DNA from: Flavobacteriales bacterium
Lineage (GTDB): Bacteria > Bacteroidota > Bacteroidia > NORP154
Length of the DNA stretch: 37,063 nucleotides
Direction of reading: 5' to 3'
Assembly: GCA_012965955.1 (NCBI GenBank)
Contig: DTRK01000093.1
Span: 1 to 37,063, forward strand
Each line of letters opens with the position of its first letter. The stretch's first letter is position 1. Below the pieces are notes generated by a model. That model made no database searches, was not told the origin of the DNA, and saw only the letters and a list, made by a program, of their open reading frames with translations. Shown here in pieces: positions 1-9,086 of the stretch. A program made the position numbers and the translations under genes.

Positions 1-3000
1 GTATAGCCTGCACCAGGTCCTCTCATTGCATTCCGTCCCATTGCTATATTGTAATCATTACCAGTTGTGGCATTATACATTGAATAATATCCGGAAGCAG
101 TATTGTAAGTACCAGTTGTGTTTGAATAAAGGCTGTTCCTGCCTACAGCAACGTTATTGTCACCTCCATTAATTGAGTATAAACTAGAATACCCAAGTGC
201 TATGTTATAATCAGAATTTGTATATGCTGCTGTCCCTCTCATTGCATTACTCCCAATTGCTGTATTATAATCATTCCCCGTTGTAGCATTGTACATAGAA
301 TACGAACCGAAAGAATTATTATTACTACCAGTAGTATTCGCCCTTAAGGCATATCGGCCTACAGCTGAATTATAATCACCAGTTGTGAGGGCATTGAGTG
401 AACTAACCCCAACCCCCACATTATAATTACCATTTACAATATTGGCTGCCCCAGCTGCATCTCCAAGAAATACATTACTTAATCCTAAACCAACACTACC
501 ATCTGTCAGTTCATCAATACCAATGGCGCTTATATTGGAGATCTGGCCATCTACATAGGTTTTAACAGCCTGTTCCGTAGGCAGGGCATCATCACTATTG
601 TCACCTAAAGTACCATCAATAGAAAATTCATTGACTCCCGTTCCGCTGGTTAAAGCCACATAGCCATTGTTTCTTTCAATGGAGAGATGAGGGCCGTAAA
701 TAGTGCTGTTTGACTCTCCATAAACATACATTTTATCATCTCCACCATCGTACTTAATGGACATCCCAAACGTGTAATCATCATCCTCTCCAAACAAAAT
801 TTCTGAATCATCTCCACTGATAGATTCACTAGGTGTAATCAAAATTGAGCCGAGTGTGGCACTTCCATTTACATGAAGATTGGCCAAAGGACTTGTTGTT
901 CCAATGCCTACATTGCCGCCGTCAAATATTGCGGCGTAGTTCGTGGTTCCACCAGCTACGGTTACATAAAGCCCCCTGTTAATAGCACCAATTCCGTTCC
1001 AGGTCCCAGTTGATTGAACAAGAAGGCCCGTTTTAACTATGCCAGCGGTTGATGAGGTGCCAGAATTATATAAGGCAACCCCGGAATAGGCAAGCGTTTT
1101 AGCTCCAGTAGCTACTGTGTGCAATATACTTTTGGGTACGGGCGTTCCAATACCCACATTGCCATCTTCATCGATCACCATTCGTTGAGACAACCCTGTT
1201 CCAATGCCATCAGGGGTGGTGTGAAACTGCAATTCTGTGGGGTAATCATCAACACCGCCACCCCATCCTGAAATCGCATGGGCGGTGATCCTGGCGCCTA
1301 CCCCTGCTGCGGTTTGATCTTGCCCGTAAAATTCAAGTGAGCCCAGTGTAGTACCTGCACCGATGGTGCTGGCAGTATTGTAGGTCCAGGATATTCTCGC
1401 TATCCCCGCTTCTTCAGCTCCATAGACCCTGAACCGTTCATGCCTGTACCCGTCATCGTAAGTATCAAATGCCATATGGGCTTCCCTTACGGTAGCAGTG
1501 CTGGACGCATTGCTCAAGGCACCGGTTATAAAACCGATATTGTGCAATGACCCACCGTCTCCTTCCGCCCGCAATCTTATTCTTGCGCCTATTCCATCAG
1601 CGCCATTCCCCCCATTGTAGCTGTGGTCAATACTCAATACATTCACTGCACTGCTCTGATTTGCATCGTCTAAAACCACCTCTAATTTAGTGCCGGGGGC
1701 ATTAGTGCCAATTCCTACATCGCCGGCATTGGTTATTATCATTTGAATGTCTCCTGTGTTGGTGTTATCTGCATTAGCAGAAAACGCCATGTCACCCGTG
1801 TGGCCAGGAGCCCCACTTGCTGCGAAATTGATTGTTTGATTCGCTGTAATATTAGAAGCTCCAGAAAGGGCTTGATTCGTCATGGCTATTCTCAACCGGT
1901 TGTCGTGTGGTGATCCAGTACGCTCAAAAAGGGCAGGGTCTCCTGTACTAGATACATGAAATTTAGCGCCGGGGGCATTGGTGCCAATTCCGGCGCGATC
2001 GTTTCCTGCATCTAGAAAGAACAGATTATCATCCGTAAGGCCCATTGCTCTCAGGTCATAATCTTCCCCATCAGCATTAAAAAGGGTAGGGCCATCTGTT
2101 TGAAGTGCATCTCCGCCGTTCTCGGCAATTCCCTTGACCCCAACAGATGTAAAGGGAGAACTGCCATCAGCCTGACCGACGATTCCATAGCCGTCGATAG
2201 CATTGGCATTATAACCATAGATCGAGATTGTAACTACGCCCGTAGTTATGCTTCTAATACCACGTACAGCTGCTGAAACATCCAACTTATATACAGGAGC
2301 AGTCGTTCCAATGCCCACATTGCCGCCCGGTTCTATATGAAATATGCCGTCCTCAGCTTGAGTGAGCCCTATATGAAAATCATTAAGGTTGGCTGTTGGC
2401 AGGTTTTTAACCCCTATATACCAATCTTGATTTTGAGAGTTAATATGGAGAAATTCATCAGTCCCATCATAATCGGCAGCGCCTCCTCCTATCTCTACAT
2501 CACCAGCCACATCAAGCATTTGCCCAGGGTCTGATGTGCCTATGCCTACAAATCCTTCATTGGGATCCGCTACACCGTTTACCCGAATTCTTTCAGTGTT
2601 ATTTGTGTAAATCGCAAGATCAACGGCATCAGTAGTGCCGAGAAAGTTTGTCCCTGTAGTTGTGCCTGCATTACCGGTTAGCTCCCAGCCACTTGACGGG
2701 GTACCTCCAAAGAGCTTTACCCAGGCTGGGGTAGTAGTTGAGCTTGTGTTGTAGTAAAATCCTTGGCCATCGGTACCTGCATCCGTTTGGTACACCAATA
2801 ACCCTTGCGCAGCTGCTGCCAGGTTACCTAATCCGTCGAGCATACCGTCAGGACAGGCAGGAGCGACCCGATGACAAAAAGTAACGCGGGGGATAAGCAG
2901 GCCTTTGCTGGTGCCATCCATATCAAGCAATGCGCTGGCATTAGGAGCATTACCCGTTGCGTTGATCGCTACATTCTGCGCGTACACAGAGCTGGAAAAC

Positions 3001-3053
3001 AACGAGACGAAAACAAAACAGGACCTAACCCATATCTGTACAGCCGTTGACAT
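1..3053 (-). CDS. Large secreted repeat/adhesin- or tail-fibre-like protein, C-terminus truncated by left window edge
   Basis: Reverse-strand reading from ATG at 3053: MSTAVQIWVRSCFVFVSLFSSSVYAQNVAINATGNAPNASALLDMDGTSKGLLIPRVTF..., with signal peptide, repeated NVGIGTxxPxxKL motifs and YNxAxGxxSLY/ SMYNATTGNDYNxAxGxNAMRG repeats to the window edge. Absent from the ORF track because it is open-ended. Confidence 0.85.
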   Translation of the reverse strand, partial: MSTAVQIWVRSCFVFVSLFSSSVYAQNVAINATGNAPNASALLDMDGTSKGLLIPRVTFCHRVAPACPDGMLDGLGNLAAAAQGLLVYQTDAGTDGQGFYYNTSSTTTPAWVKLFGGTPSSGWELTGNAGTTTGTNFLGTTDAVDLAIYTNNTERIRVNGVADPNEGFVGIGTSDPGQMLDVAGDVEIGGGAADYDGTDEFLHINSQNQDWYIGVKNLPTANLNDFHIGLTQAEDGIFHIEPGGNVGIGTTAPVYKLDVSAAVRGIRSITTGVVTISIYGYNANAIDGYGIVGQADGSSPFTSVGVKGIAENGGDALQTDGPTLFNADGEDYDLRAMGLTDDNLFFLDAGNDRAGIGTNAPGAKFHVSSTGDPALFERTGSPHDNRLRIAMTNQALSGASNITANQTINFAASGAPGHTGDMAFSANADNTNTGDIQMIITNAGDVGIGTNAPGTKLEVVLDDANQSSAVNVLSIDHSYNGGNGADGIGARIRLRAEGDGGSLHNIGFITGALSNASSTATVREAHMAFDTYDDGYRHERFRVYGAEEAGIARISWTYNTASTIGAGTTLGSLEFYGQDQTAAGVGARITAHAISGWGGGVDDYPTELQFHTTPDGIGTGLSQRMVIDEDGNVGIGTPVPKSILHTVATGAKTLAYSGVALYNSGTSSTAGIVKTGLLVQSTGTWNGIGAINRGLYVTVAGGTTNYAAIFDGGNVGIGTTSPLANLHVNGSATLGSILITPSESISGDDSEILFGEDDDYTFGMSIKYDGGDDKMYVYGESNSTIYGPHLSIERNNGYVALTSGTGVNEFSIDGTLGDNSDDALPTEQAVKTYVDGQISNISAIGIDELTDGSVGLGLSNVFLGDAAGAANIVNGNYNVGVGVSSLNALTTGDYNSAVGRYALRANTTGSNNNSFGSYSMYNATTGNDYNTAIGSNAMRGTAAYTNSDYNIALGYSSLYSINGGDNNVAVGRNSLYSNTTGTYNTASGYYSMYNATTGNDYNIAMGRNAMRGPGAGY

Positions 3054-3528
3054 ATATTATTCTCGGCTGTATACTATGAGAAACTAACTTTGAACACCGG
3101 TAATAGGTTTAAGCACTTTTTCAATGATACACAAGTATCTCCTGGTTATCATCTTGATCCTACAATATAGTGTAAATATTTTATATTATGAACTATCATT
3201 TCATTTGGGTTTCTGCAGCAAGCATTTTTATTAGTTTTACTTTATTGCTATCATCCGCTGCAACGCCAAATCCACTTGTTAAACTGTATTTGTGATCTGG
3301 TGCTGGGCATGTGTATCCGCAAAGGCGAATCCGAGCGAACCTGTAATCATACTTAGAACAACAACTGTATTAAACCAATTTACGCGTGGCTTAAAATCAC
3401 ATTGTGCAGACCGAAAGGGAATAGAATTAGAGTAATTATGCGATGTAGAATGCCCATGGTCCTTCGGTTTCTAGTTGAAGGGACAAATATATAGGGATCG
3501 GTAGATCTTCCTAAAAGTATACGCTTAA

Positions 3529-3723
3529 CTAAATGTAGAAGGAGGCTAAATAAGCGCCCAACATGAGAAAGAGGGCAATTATTATCATGAACACTATCTT
3601 ATTGCCTCTTTTGGAGTCTTTGGTCGCCAATAAGTCGAAATTCGTGTACAGACGACTGTCCTTCCGTGTGAAGCGGTCTTCAGTTTTCTGCTTTTCTCTT
3701 TTTGTTTTTAGTTCTACGGGCAT
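3529..3723 (-). CDS. Small single-TM hypothetical protein (charged N-terminus, C-terminal hydrophobic helix)
   Basis: 64-aa ORF ending NKIVFMIIIALFLMLGAYLASFYI; same strand as and downstream of the moco operon. Confidence 0.45.
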   Translation of the reverse strand: MPVELKTKREKQKTEDRFTRKDSRLYTNFDLLATKDSKRGNKIVFMIIIALFLMLGAYLASFYI

Positions 3724-3777
3724 GTGAGAGTATGGCTCTAATTAATACTTCCAATGAGAGCTAAATATACGTAACTA

Positions 3778-4689
3778 TCAGTGCGCAAAAGCGGTATCCT
3801 GTACTTTGAAAATGTGCAATATCCCCGGGAGTAATGCGTCCATGGTTTCCTTCGCTCCGTTGGTAGAGCCTGGAATTGCAAGTATCAAAGTATTTTTGTG
3901 CATCCCGGCAACTCCTCGTGAAAGCATCGAGTAGGGGATGCGGTCCTGTCCATGGGCCCTGGCTGCTTCCATAATACCTGGTACTTCCTTGTCGATCAGG
4001 GATTTCAGTGCTTCAGGCGTGTTGTCTCTTGGCGACAATCCTGTTCCACCCGCGACAATTACCAGGTTCATTCCACCCTTGCAAAAGCCCTCAACGGTGG
4101 CTGTAATCTTGTCTGTATCATCAGGAATTATCACATACTCAGGCGAAAGAATATCAAATGCTTCTAACTTTTCAATAATAGCTTTGCCCGCTTTATCCTC
4201 TTTATCGCCAGCTGATATGGTATCAGAACAGACCACCACGGCTGCCTTTAGCTGTTCGTCAAGGAGGTTTTTGAAGTCTGATTTGCCACCCCTTTTCTTA
4301 ATCAGTCTGATATTCTCTATTTCAATGCCTTTATCGATGGGCTTGAGCATGTCATACATCGTAAGTGCCACTACTGAGGCTCCGTGCATGGCTTCTACCT
4401 CTACACCTGTTTTGTAAATAGTCTTCACAATGATCTTCACCCGGATGGTGAGCCCTTCAATCTCAAAAGTGATCCCAGTGTATTCCACCGGCATTGGATG
4501 ACAGTCCGGGATCATCTCTGCCGTCTTTTTTACAGCGAATAGCCCCGCCGTCTTTGACATCTCAAATACATCACCTTTCTCAACTGTCTTACTGGTAATC
4601 GCATCAATAGTATCCTGAGTGCTCACCCTTACGGTTGCTTCGGCCATCGCGGTTCTGAGCGTATTGGTCTTGTGGGTGATGTCTTTCAT
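3778..4689 (-). CDS. moaC: Bifunctional molybdenum cofactor biosynthesis protein, MoaC fused to MogA/MoaB
   Basis: N-terminal MoaC motifs (KTAEMIPDCHPMPVE, VEVEAMHGASVVALTMYDMLKP, IRLIKKRGGKSD) followed by MogA/MoaB motifs (VVCSDTISAG, VAGGTGLSPRDNTPEA, AIPGSTNGAKE). Confidence 0.93.
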   Translation of the reverse strand: MKDITHKTNTLRTAMAEATVRVSTQDTIDAITSKTVEKGDVFEMSKTAGLFAVKKTAEMIPDCHPMPVEYTGITFEIEGLTIRVKIIVKTIYKTGVEVEAMHGASVVALTMYDMLKPIDKGIEIENIRLIKKRGGKSDFKNLLDEQLKAAVVVCSDTISAGDKEDKAGKAIIEKLEAFDILSPEYVIIPDDTDKITATVEGFCKGGMNLVIVAGGTGLSPRDNTPEALKSLIDKEVPGIMEAARAHGQDRIPYSMLSRGVAGMHKNTLILAIPGSTNGAKETMDALLPGILHIFKVQDTAFAH

Positions 4690-5138
4690 CTATTTTCCTT
4701 CCATTGGTGGGTATCGTCAGTAAAGAGCTCCTTCCCAAAGATTGGTACTTTCTCCTTGATCTCGTTTACCAGATATTCAATCGCTTCAACTGCGTCTTTC
4801 CTATGGGATGTAGATACGAATACAAATAGGGAGATCTCTCCAGTCTTAACCAATCCGAGGCTGTGATAAATATGCATGCAGACGATGTCGAACTTATCAA
4901 ATGCTGCTTCCCTTATGTTGTAAAACTCCTTTTCTGCCATTTCCTCGTAGGCGGTGTATTCTATTCCCGCGACCTCCTTGTCTTCCATGGCATCGGCTCG
5001 CACCTGGCCCAGGAAAATATCATGCGCGCCTATACTCGTCTTGGATGCGTGTTTGGCGATTGAATCGGCGATGAATTGAGGGGCAATTGGGCCCTGCCTG
5101 AAGACTGGTTTGGGTTTCTTTTTTATGACTTCCATCAC
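4686..5138 (-). CDS. moaE: Molybdopterin synthase catalytic subunit MoaE
   Basis: MoaE motifs (GAHDIFLGQVRAD, GIEYTAYEEMAEKEF, HSLGLVKTGEISLFVFVSTSHRKDA); 4-nt overlap with the moaC-mogA start. Confidence 0.92.
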   Translation of the reverse strand: MMEVIKKKPKPVFRQGPIAPQFIADSIAKHASKTSIGAHDIFLGQVRADAMEDKEVAGIEYTAYEEMAEKEFYNIREAAFDKFDIVCMHIYHSLGLVKTGEISLFVFVSTSHRKDAVEAIEYLVNEIKEKVPIFGKELFTDDTHQWKENR

Positions 5139-5420
5139 TCAATACTGAACTTCTGTGCTTAGGCCTATTTTTTCCAATATGCAACTTATATTCAGACACT
5201 TATGTAAATCACCTGAATAGATAGTTGATTTACCTTTTGTATGTACTTCCCAGGTCTTGGCCTGTGCTTTGGCTGTGCGATATCCTGTGGCAAGTATAAT
5301 CTGATCAATCACCTCCTCAAAGGTATGCCATTCATCATTAAACAATATGATTCTTGCACTAATATCTTGAGTTGACTTAGTTTTGGTTTTGACCTTGGTA
5401 TTTTGCTTAATATCACTCAC
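5139..5420 (-). CDS. clpS: ClpS-like ATP-dependent Clp protease adaptor
   Basis: [25 protein letters not shown]...[16 protein letters not shown] resembles the ClpS core (ND(D/E)..T...VI and VHxxGK). Confidence 0.8.
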   Translation of the reverse strand: MSDIKQNTKVKTKTKSTQDISARIILFNDEWHTFEEVIDQIILATGYRTAKAQAKTWEVHTKGKSTIYSGDLHKCLNISCILEKIGLSTEVQY

Positions 5421-5458
5421 GAAAATCTCAAATAATACATATCAAAACCCCAAATTGC

Positions 5459-5692
5459 CTATCCTCCTGCAAAAGGGGGTAGTAGCGCTACCTCATCCTC
5501 ATCATATACATCTACATTCTCCTTATAGATCGTCTGATTCACCGAAATATTGCACTGCATACCCTGTAAAGACGGAAATCTTTCGATTAGTTGCCTCATA
5601 ACTTCATCGGTGTTCTCAACATCTGCCACCTCCACGCTGAGTGCACCGGCCTTTTCCGATAACATTCCAAACAACTGAACTTTAATCTTCAT
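5459..5692 (-). CDS. moaD: Molybdopterin synthase sulfur-carrier subunit MoaD
   Basis: 77-aa ubiquitin-like protein ending in Gly-Gly (EVALLPPFAGG), in a moco operon. Confidence 0.9.
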   Translation of the reverse strand: MKIKVQLFGMLSEKAGALSVEVADVENTDEVMRQLIERFPSLQGMQCNISVNQTIYKENVDVYDEDEVALLPPFAGG

Positions 5693-6272
5693 CGCTTATT
5701 CGTTCTAATGCATGCAAATCTTCGATCGTATTGACATTTCTAAACAAATATGGGGAATAATAGGGCATATTCTCATCTATATCGATGAATTTTACCTTAT
5801 TGTATTGTATAAAGCCATGTAAGCTTAAATCACTGGAAGTAGCCGCCTTTTCAATCAGCAGTAGGCAGTCCCTGTGATAAATTGCACAAAGCGGTTCAAG
5901 CTGATCTCCATGTCGCGGGACCACTATCAGATCTTCTTCTGAGCATTGATCTAAGAGAAATTGGAGAAAGTCTGCGTTGAGCATAGGTAGGTCGCATGCC
6001 AATACAAGGTTATGGGCAGTATTGGAGTGAGTGAGACCTGAATGAATTCCCCCTATCGGCCCCTTTTCCTTGAGGATGTCATGATGAACGGGATAACCAA
6101 ATTGCTCATAACCCTCTTTATTTGCTATGATGATGATATCATCGGCCAGTTCTGAGGCAAGCTCAAGGCTCCTCTGTATCATAGCCTTTCCCCTGAATTG
6201 GATGAGCCCTTTGTCCATTCCCATGCGAGAGCTGAATCCACCGGCAAGAACAATAGCTGACACCATTATCAC
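5682..6272 (-). CDS. mobA: Molybdenum cofactor guanylyltransferase MobA
   Basis: AIVLAGGFSSRMGMDKGLIQF nucleotidyltransferase motif; LACDLPML. Confidence 0.92.
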   Translation of the reverse strand: MIMVSAIVLAGGFSSRMGMDKGLIQFRGKAMIQRSLELASELADDIIIIANKEGYEQFGYPVHHDILKEKGPIGGIHSGLTHSNTAHNLVLACDLPMLNADFLQFLLDQCSEEDLIVVPRHGDQLEPLCAIYHRDCLLLIEKAATSSDLSLHGFIQYNKVKFIDIDENMPYYSPYLFRNVNTIEDLHALERISDED

Positions 6273-7459
6273 TGTATCAAATGAAATTCAACCATATCTC
6301 CCGCTTCATATACCCTTGCTTCAGGAGGCAATACAACAAGCCCCTCAGCAGCAGTCATGGAGCTCAACATATGTGACCCTTGAACATTTAGCAATGTTGC
6401 CTTGCCATCCTGTACAGCTGCTGCCAGGAAGTGTGTACGCTTGTCATCCTTCTTGTTAAAGGAGACAGCTAGCGGTAACCATAGCTGGCTGAGGATAGGA
6501 TTGTCGCTGCCCATGGCTTGCATTATGTATGCTCTCACATATTCAAAGAAACAAATCAATACGGCACGTGGGTTCCCAGGGAGCCCGAATGCAGTACAAC
6601 GCCCTTTAGTTGTGAAGAGCAGGGGCTTGCCGGGCTTCTGGCTGATCTTATGGAAGATCGTTTCAAAACCATTGGCCTCCAAAGCCGGCACGGTAAAGTC
6701 GTAGTCGCCTACTGAAACACCTCCTGTGATCAGCAACAGATCACATTGGCTCTCCCTCAGGGCGATAAGGTCAGTTAAGGCCTTCAAATGGTCCGTGCAT
6801 ATTTCGTATTCTGCTTTGATCCCTAATTTTGAGAGACAGGACACCAACATGTGTCCGTTAGATTCAAATATTTTTCCCTTTCCCAGGTCATCTTTGTTCT
6901 CTGCGAACTCATTGCCTGTGCAAACTATATGAACTTTTGGATACCTCGCTACCCTTACCGTGTCTATCCCTAATGAGGCCAGGAATCCTATCGCCGCACT
7001 GTTGAGAATACTCCCTTTAGCTAAAGCGACCTTACCCTTTTGAAGTTGCTCTCCAGCGACACGGACATTGGCGCCTGCTTTTAATTCCGGATTGGTTAAC
7101 GTGATTTGATCTCCATCCACCGCTGTCTGCTCCTGCATTATTACCGTATCGCAGGAAGCGGGCAATTTAGCGCCCGTAAATATTCGAGCGCATTCTCCCG
7201 GCTCGATCTTAATATCCGAATCACCCCCAGCCTGAATTTCCCCACGCAGTTTTAGCACTGATGTCCGTGACATGCTGCTGTGGCTAAAGCAGTACCCGTC
7301 CATAGCCGATTGGTCAAAAATGGGGTGGTCAATAGGTGATCTGACTTCAGCGGCAAGCACTCGATTAACTGCTCCGTCTACGTCAATATCCTCTGATGAG
7401 AGAAGCTTTGCGTGCTTCAATATGAGTGCTCCTGCTTCTTCCCTGGAAATCATGGGCAA
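6269..7459 (-). CDS. moeA: Molybdopterin molybdenumtransferase MoeA
   Basis: MoeA motifs (SPIDHPIFDQSAMDGYCF, IFTGAKLPASCDTVIMQEQT, TGGVSVGDYDF, QKPGKPLLF, FGLPGNPRAV). Confidence 0.94.
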   Translation of the reverse strand: MPMISREEAGALILKHAKLLSSEDIDVDGAVNRVLAAEVRSPIDHPIFDQSAMDGYCFSHSSMSRTSVLKLRGEIQAGGDSDIKIEPGECARIFTGAKLPASCDTVIMQEQTAVDGDQITLTNPELKAGANVRVAGEQLQKGKVALAKGSILNSAAIGFLASLGIDTVRVARYPKVHIVCTGNEFAENKDDLGKGKIFESNGHMLVSCLSKLGIKAEYEICTDHLKALTDLIALRESQCDLLLITGGVSVGDYDFTVPALEANGFETIFHKISQKPGKPLLFTTKGRCTAFGLPGNPRAVLICFFEYVRAYIMQAMGSDNPILSQLWLPLAVSFNKKDDKRTHFLAAAVQDGKATLLNVQGSHMLSSMTAAEGLVVLPPEARVYEAGDMVEFHLIQ

Positions 7460-7562
7460 AAGGTAGTAAAATCTTGTGTAGAAAAACTGGTTCTAGCCAT
7501 TCTCTTCCTCATGATACAGATGCTGGAATGGGATATGTAACCGTTATCAACAGAGGCTGCTA

Positions 7563-8327
7563 TTAGCTGCCAAATTTCATCTCTTCATAGATCTTGTAAT
7601 CAAATTCTTTGGTCACGCGTTGGGCCATTGGGGTCATGAGTTCAAGGCCTTCAGCGCGCGGGTTTTTGATATCTGCTGAAATGGGGTAGGCGTTCATGAG
7701 GTCTGAAGGGTAAGGGTTTAGGAGGCCTGTTACTTCCTCTACCGGCGTTTCGTTATCCAGCCAGGTATTCTCGTCTTCTTTATTCAGAATAACCGGAGTG
7801 CGATGATGGGGGAGTTTTTGCAGCAGCGTATTGGCCGTCGTGGTAATGATGGCAAAGGAATTCAGCAGCTCACCGGTTGTTTTATCTGCCCAGCTGTCCC
7901 AGATACCTGCGAAAGCAAATGGGCGCCTGTTCTTGAGATATACCACATACGGTTTACTCAGTTTTTCCTTGGTCGTACCTTCAATAAAGCAATCGGCTAC
8001 TACCAGGCATCTTTGAGAGCGAATGGCTTTCCTGAATGCCGGTTTTTCGGTAATGGCCCTGCTGCCTTTATAGTTTGGGTCGTTGTCTTTGTTCTTGTCT
8101 CCCTCGGAGCGTGCATTGAACCAGTACGTCGGCTTATCTGCCCAGAAAGGTGTAAACCCAAAGCTGAACAGCTGTAACTCCTTGGGCTTATCATTCGTAA
8201 TCACCGCCGCCTTTTGCCCCGGAGAGATGTTGTAGCTTTGAAATTGCTCCATATCTCCAGGGGCCTGTACATCGAAGATCTTTTCGATGGCGTCAATTTT
8301 TTGGATGCTTACGTATCGGCCACACAT
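7563..8327 (-). CDS. SOS response-associated peptidase / abasic-site DNA-protein crosslink protein (SRAP, YedK/HMCES family)
   Basis: MCGRY N-terminus (Cys2), YNISPGQ, NARSE, CLVVADCFIEG, FAGIWDSW, LPHHRTPVIL. Confidence 0.93.
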   Translation of the reverse strand: MCGRYVSIQKIDAIEKIFDVQAPGDMEQFQSYNISPGQKAAVITNDKPKELQLFSFGFTPFWADKPTYWFNARSEGDKNKDNDPNYKGSRAITEKPAFRKAIRSQRCLVVADCFIEGTTKEKLSKPYVVYLKNRRPFAFAGIWDSWADKTTGELLNSFAIITTTANTLLQKLPHHRTPVILNKEDENTWLDNETPVEEVTGLLNPYPSDLMNAYPISADIKNPRAEGLELMTPMAQRVTKEFDYKIYEEMKFGS

Positions 8328-8372
8328 ATGCTTGTTCTATTCCGTCATTGGTAAGTTACACATTTTCATAAT

Positions 8373-9086
8373 CTAATGCTTCATGGATTTCCGATTCGCT
8401 CTTTCCTCCTGAAAGTCAATCTCACTGAGTTTATCATCCCTTGCCTTCATCTGCTGCAAGGACATTCCCAGAGGTACAAGCAGGTCCTTGTCATTGGAAG
8501 TTGACGCCAATATATCGGTACTCACTTTAAAGAAGTCGAACCAGTGTCTTCCAGCTTTTGCAGCGAAGTTCATGATGGTAAAGGTGTGCTCTGATTGCAG
8601 CCATATATGCAAGCGTTCGTGGGTAAAAACAAGGGGCATGTCATCCATCAAGCCTGCCAGCACATCTGCAGAAGCAGTTTTGAGCATAGCGAATCGGTAT
8701 TCATTACCTTCCTGAACATAGATGCCACCTATGCAAAATAGCCTTGGGCGTATCAAGCGTATCAGGTAGGCTTCCTTTTTGTGCTCTGTAAAAAAGCAGT
8801 TCGCCAGAATAGCGCAGCGCTGTGTTTGCATTAATACATTAAATGGCGGGGTGCGCAGAATCTTGTCGGTAGAGATCACATTGACCTGGTTCTTTTCTCG
8901 TGTCATGGACTCAATGCCCCACGTAGCCATGACCAGCCTTGACTCCACTTTGTCCTTGATCAATATAGGTAAATGCATACCCGGCCGGGCTTGAAAGATG
9001 GCGTCGTACTTAAACGACTCATGAATCTGGCAGAGATCCATAATATGTTGTGGTTTGGATGCTATGGTGTAGATTTCAATCATCAT
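8373..9086 (-). CDS. Degenerate SRAP-fold paralog lacking catalytic residues
   Basis: Manual alignment to the neighbouring SRAP: FQARPGMHLPILIKDK.../YNISPGQKAAVITNDK; PPFNVLMQTQRCAILANCFFTE/PAFRKAIRSQRCLVVADCFIEG; RLFCIGGIYVQ/RPFAFAGIWDSW; RFAMLKTASADVLAGLMDDMPLVFTHERLHIWL/SFAIITTTANTLLQKLPHHRTPVILNKEDENTWL. No MC N-terminus. ATGA overlap with dnaE2. Confidence 0.75.
   Translation of the reverse strand: MMIEIYTIASKPQHIMDLCQIHESFKYDAIFQARPGMHLPILIKDKVESRLVMATWGIESMTREKNQVNVISTDKILRTPPFNVLMQTQRCAILANCFFTEHKKEAYLIRLIRPRLFCIGGIYVQEGNEYRFAMLKTASADVLAGLMDDMPLVFTHERLHIWLQSEHTFTIMNFAAKAGRHWFDFFKVSTDILASTSNDKDLLVPLGMSLQQMKARDDKLSEIDFQEERANRKSMKH

Noticed and set aside
2337-2534. Plus-strand ORFs 2337-2534 and 2905-3087
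   Set aside because: Antisense to the continuous minus-strand repeat-protein reading frame.
3938-4417. Plus-strand 159-aa ORF
   Set aside because: Fully antisense to the well-supported moaC-mogA gene; no recognisable family.
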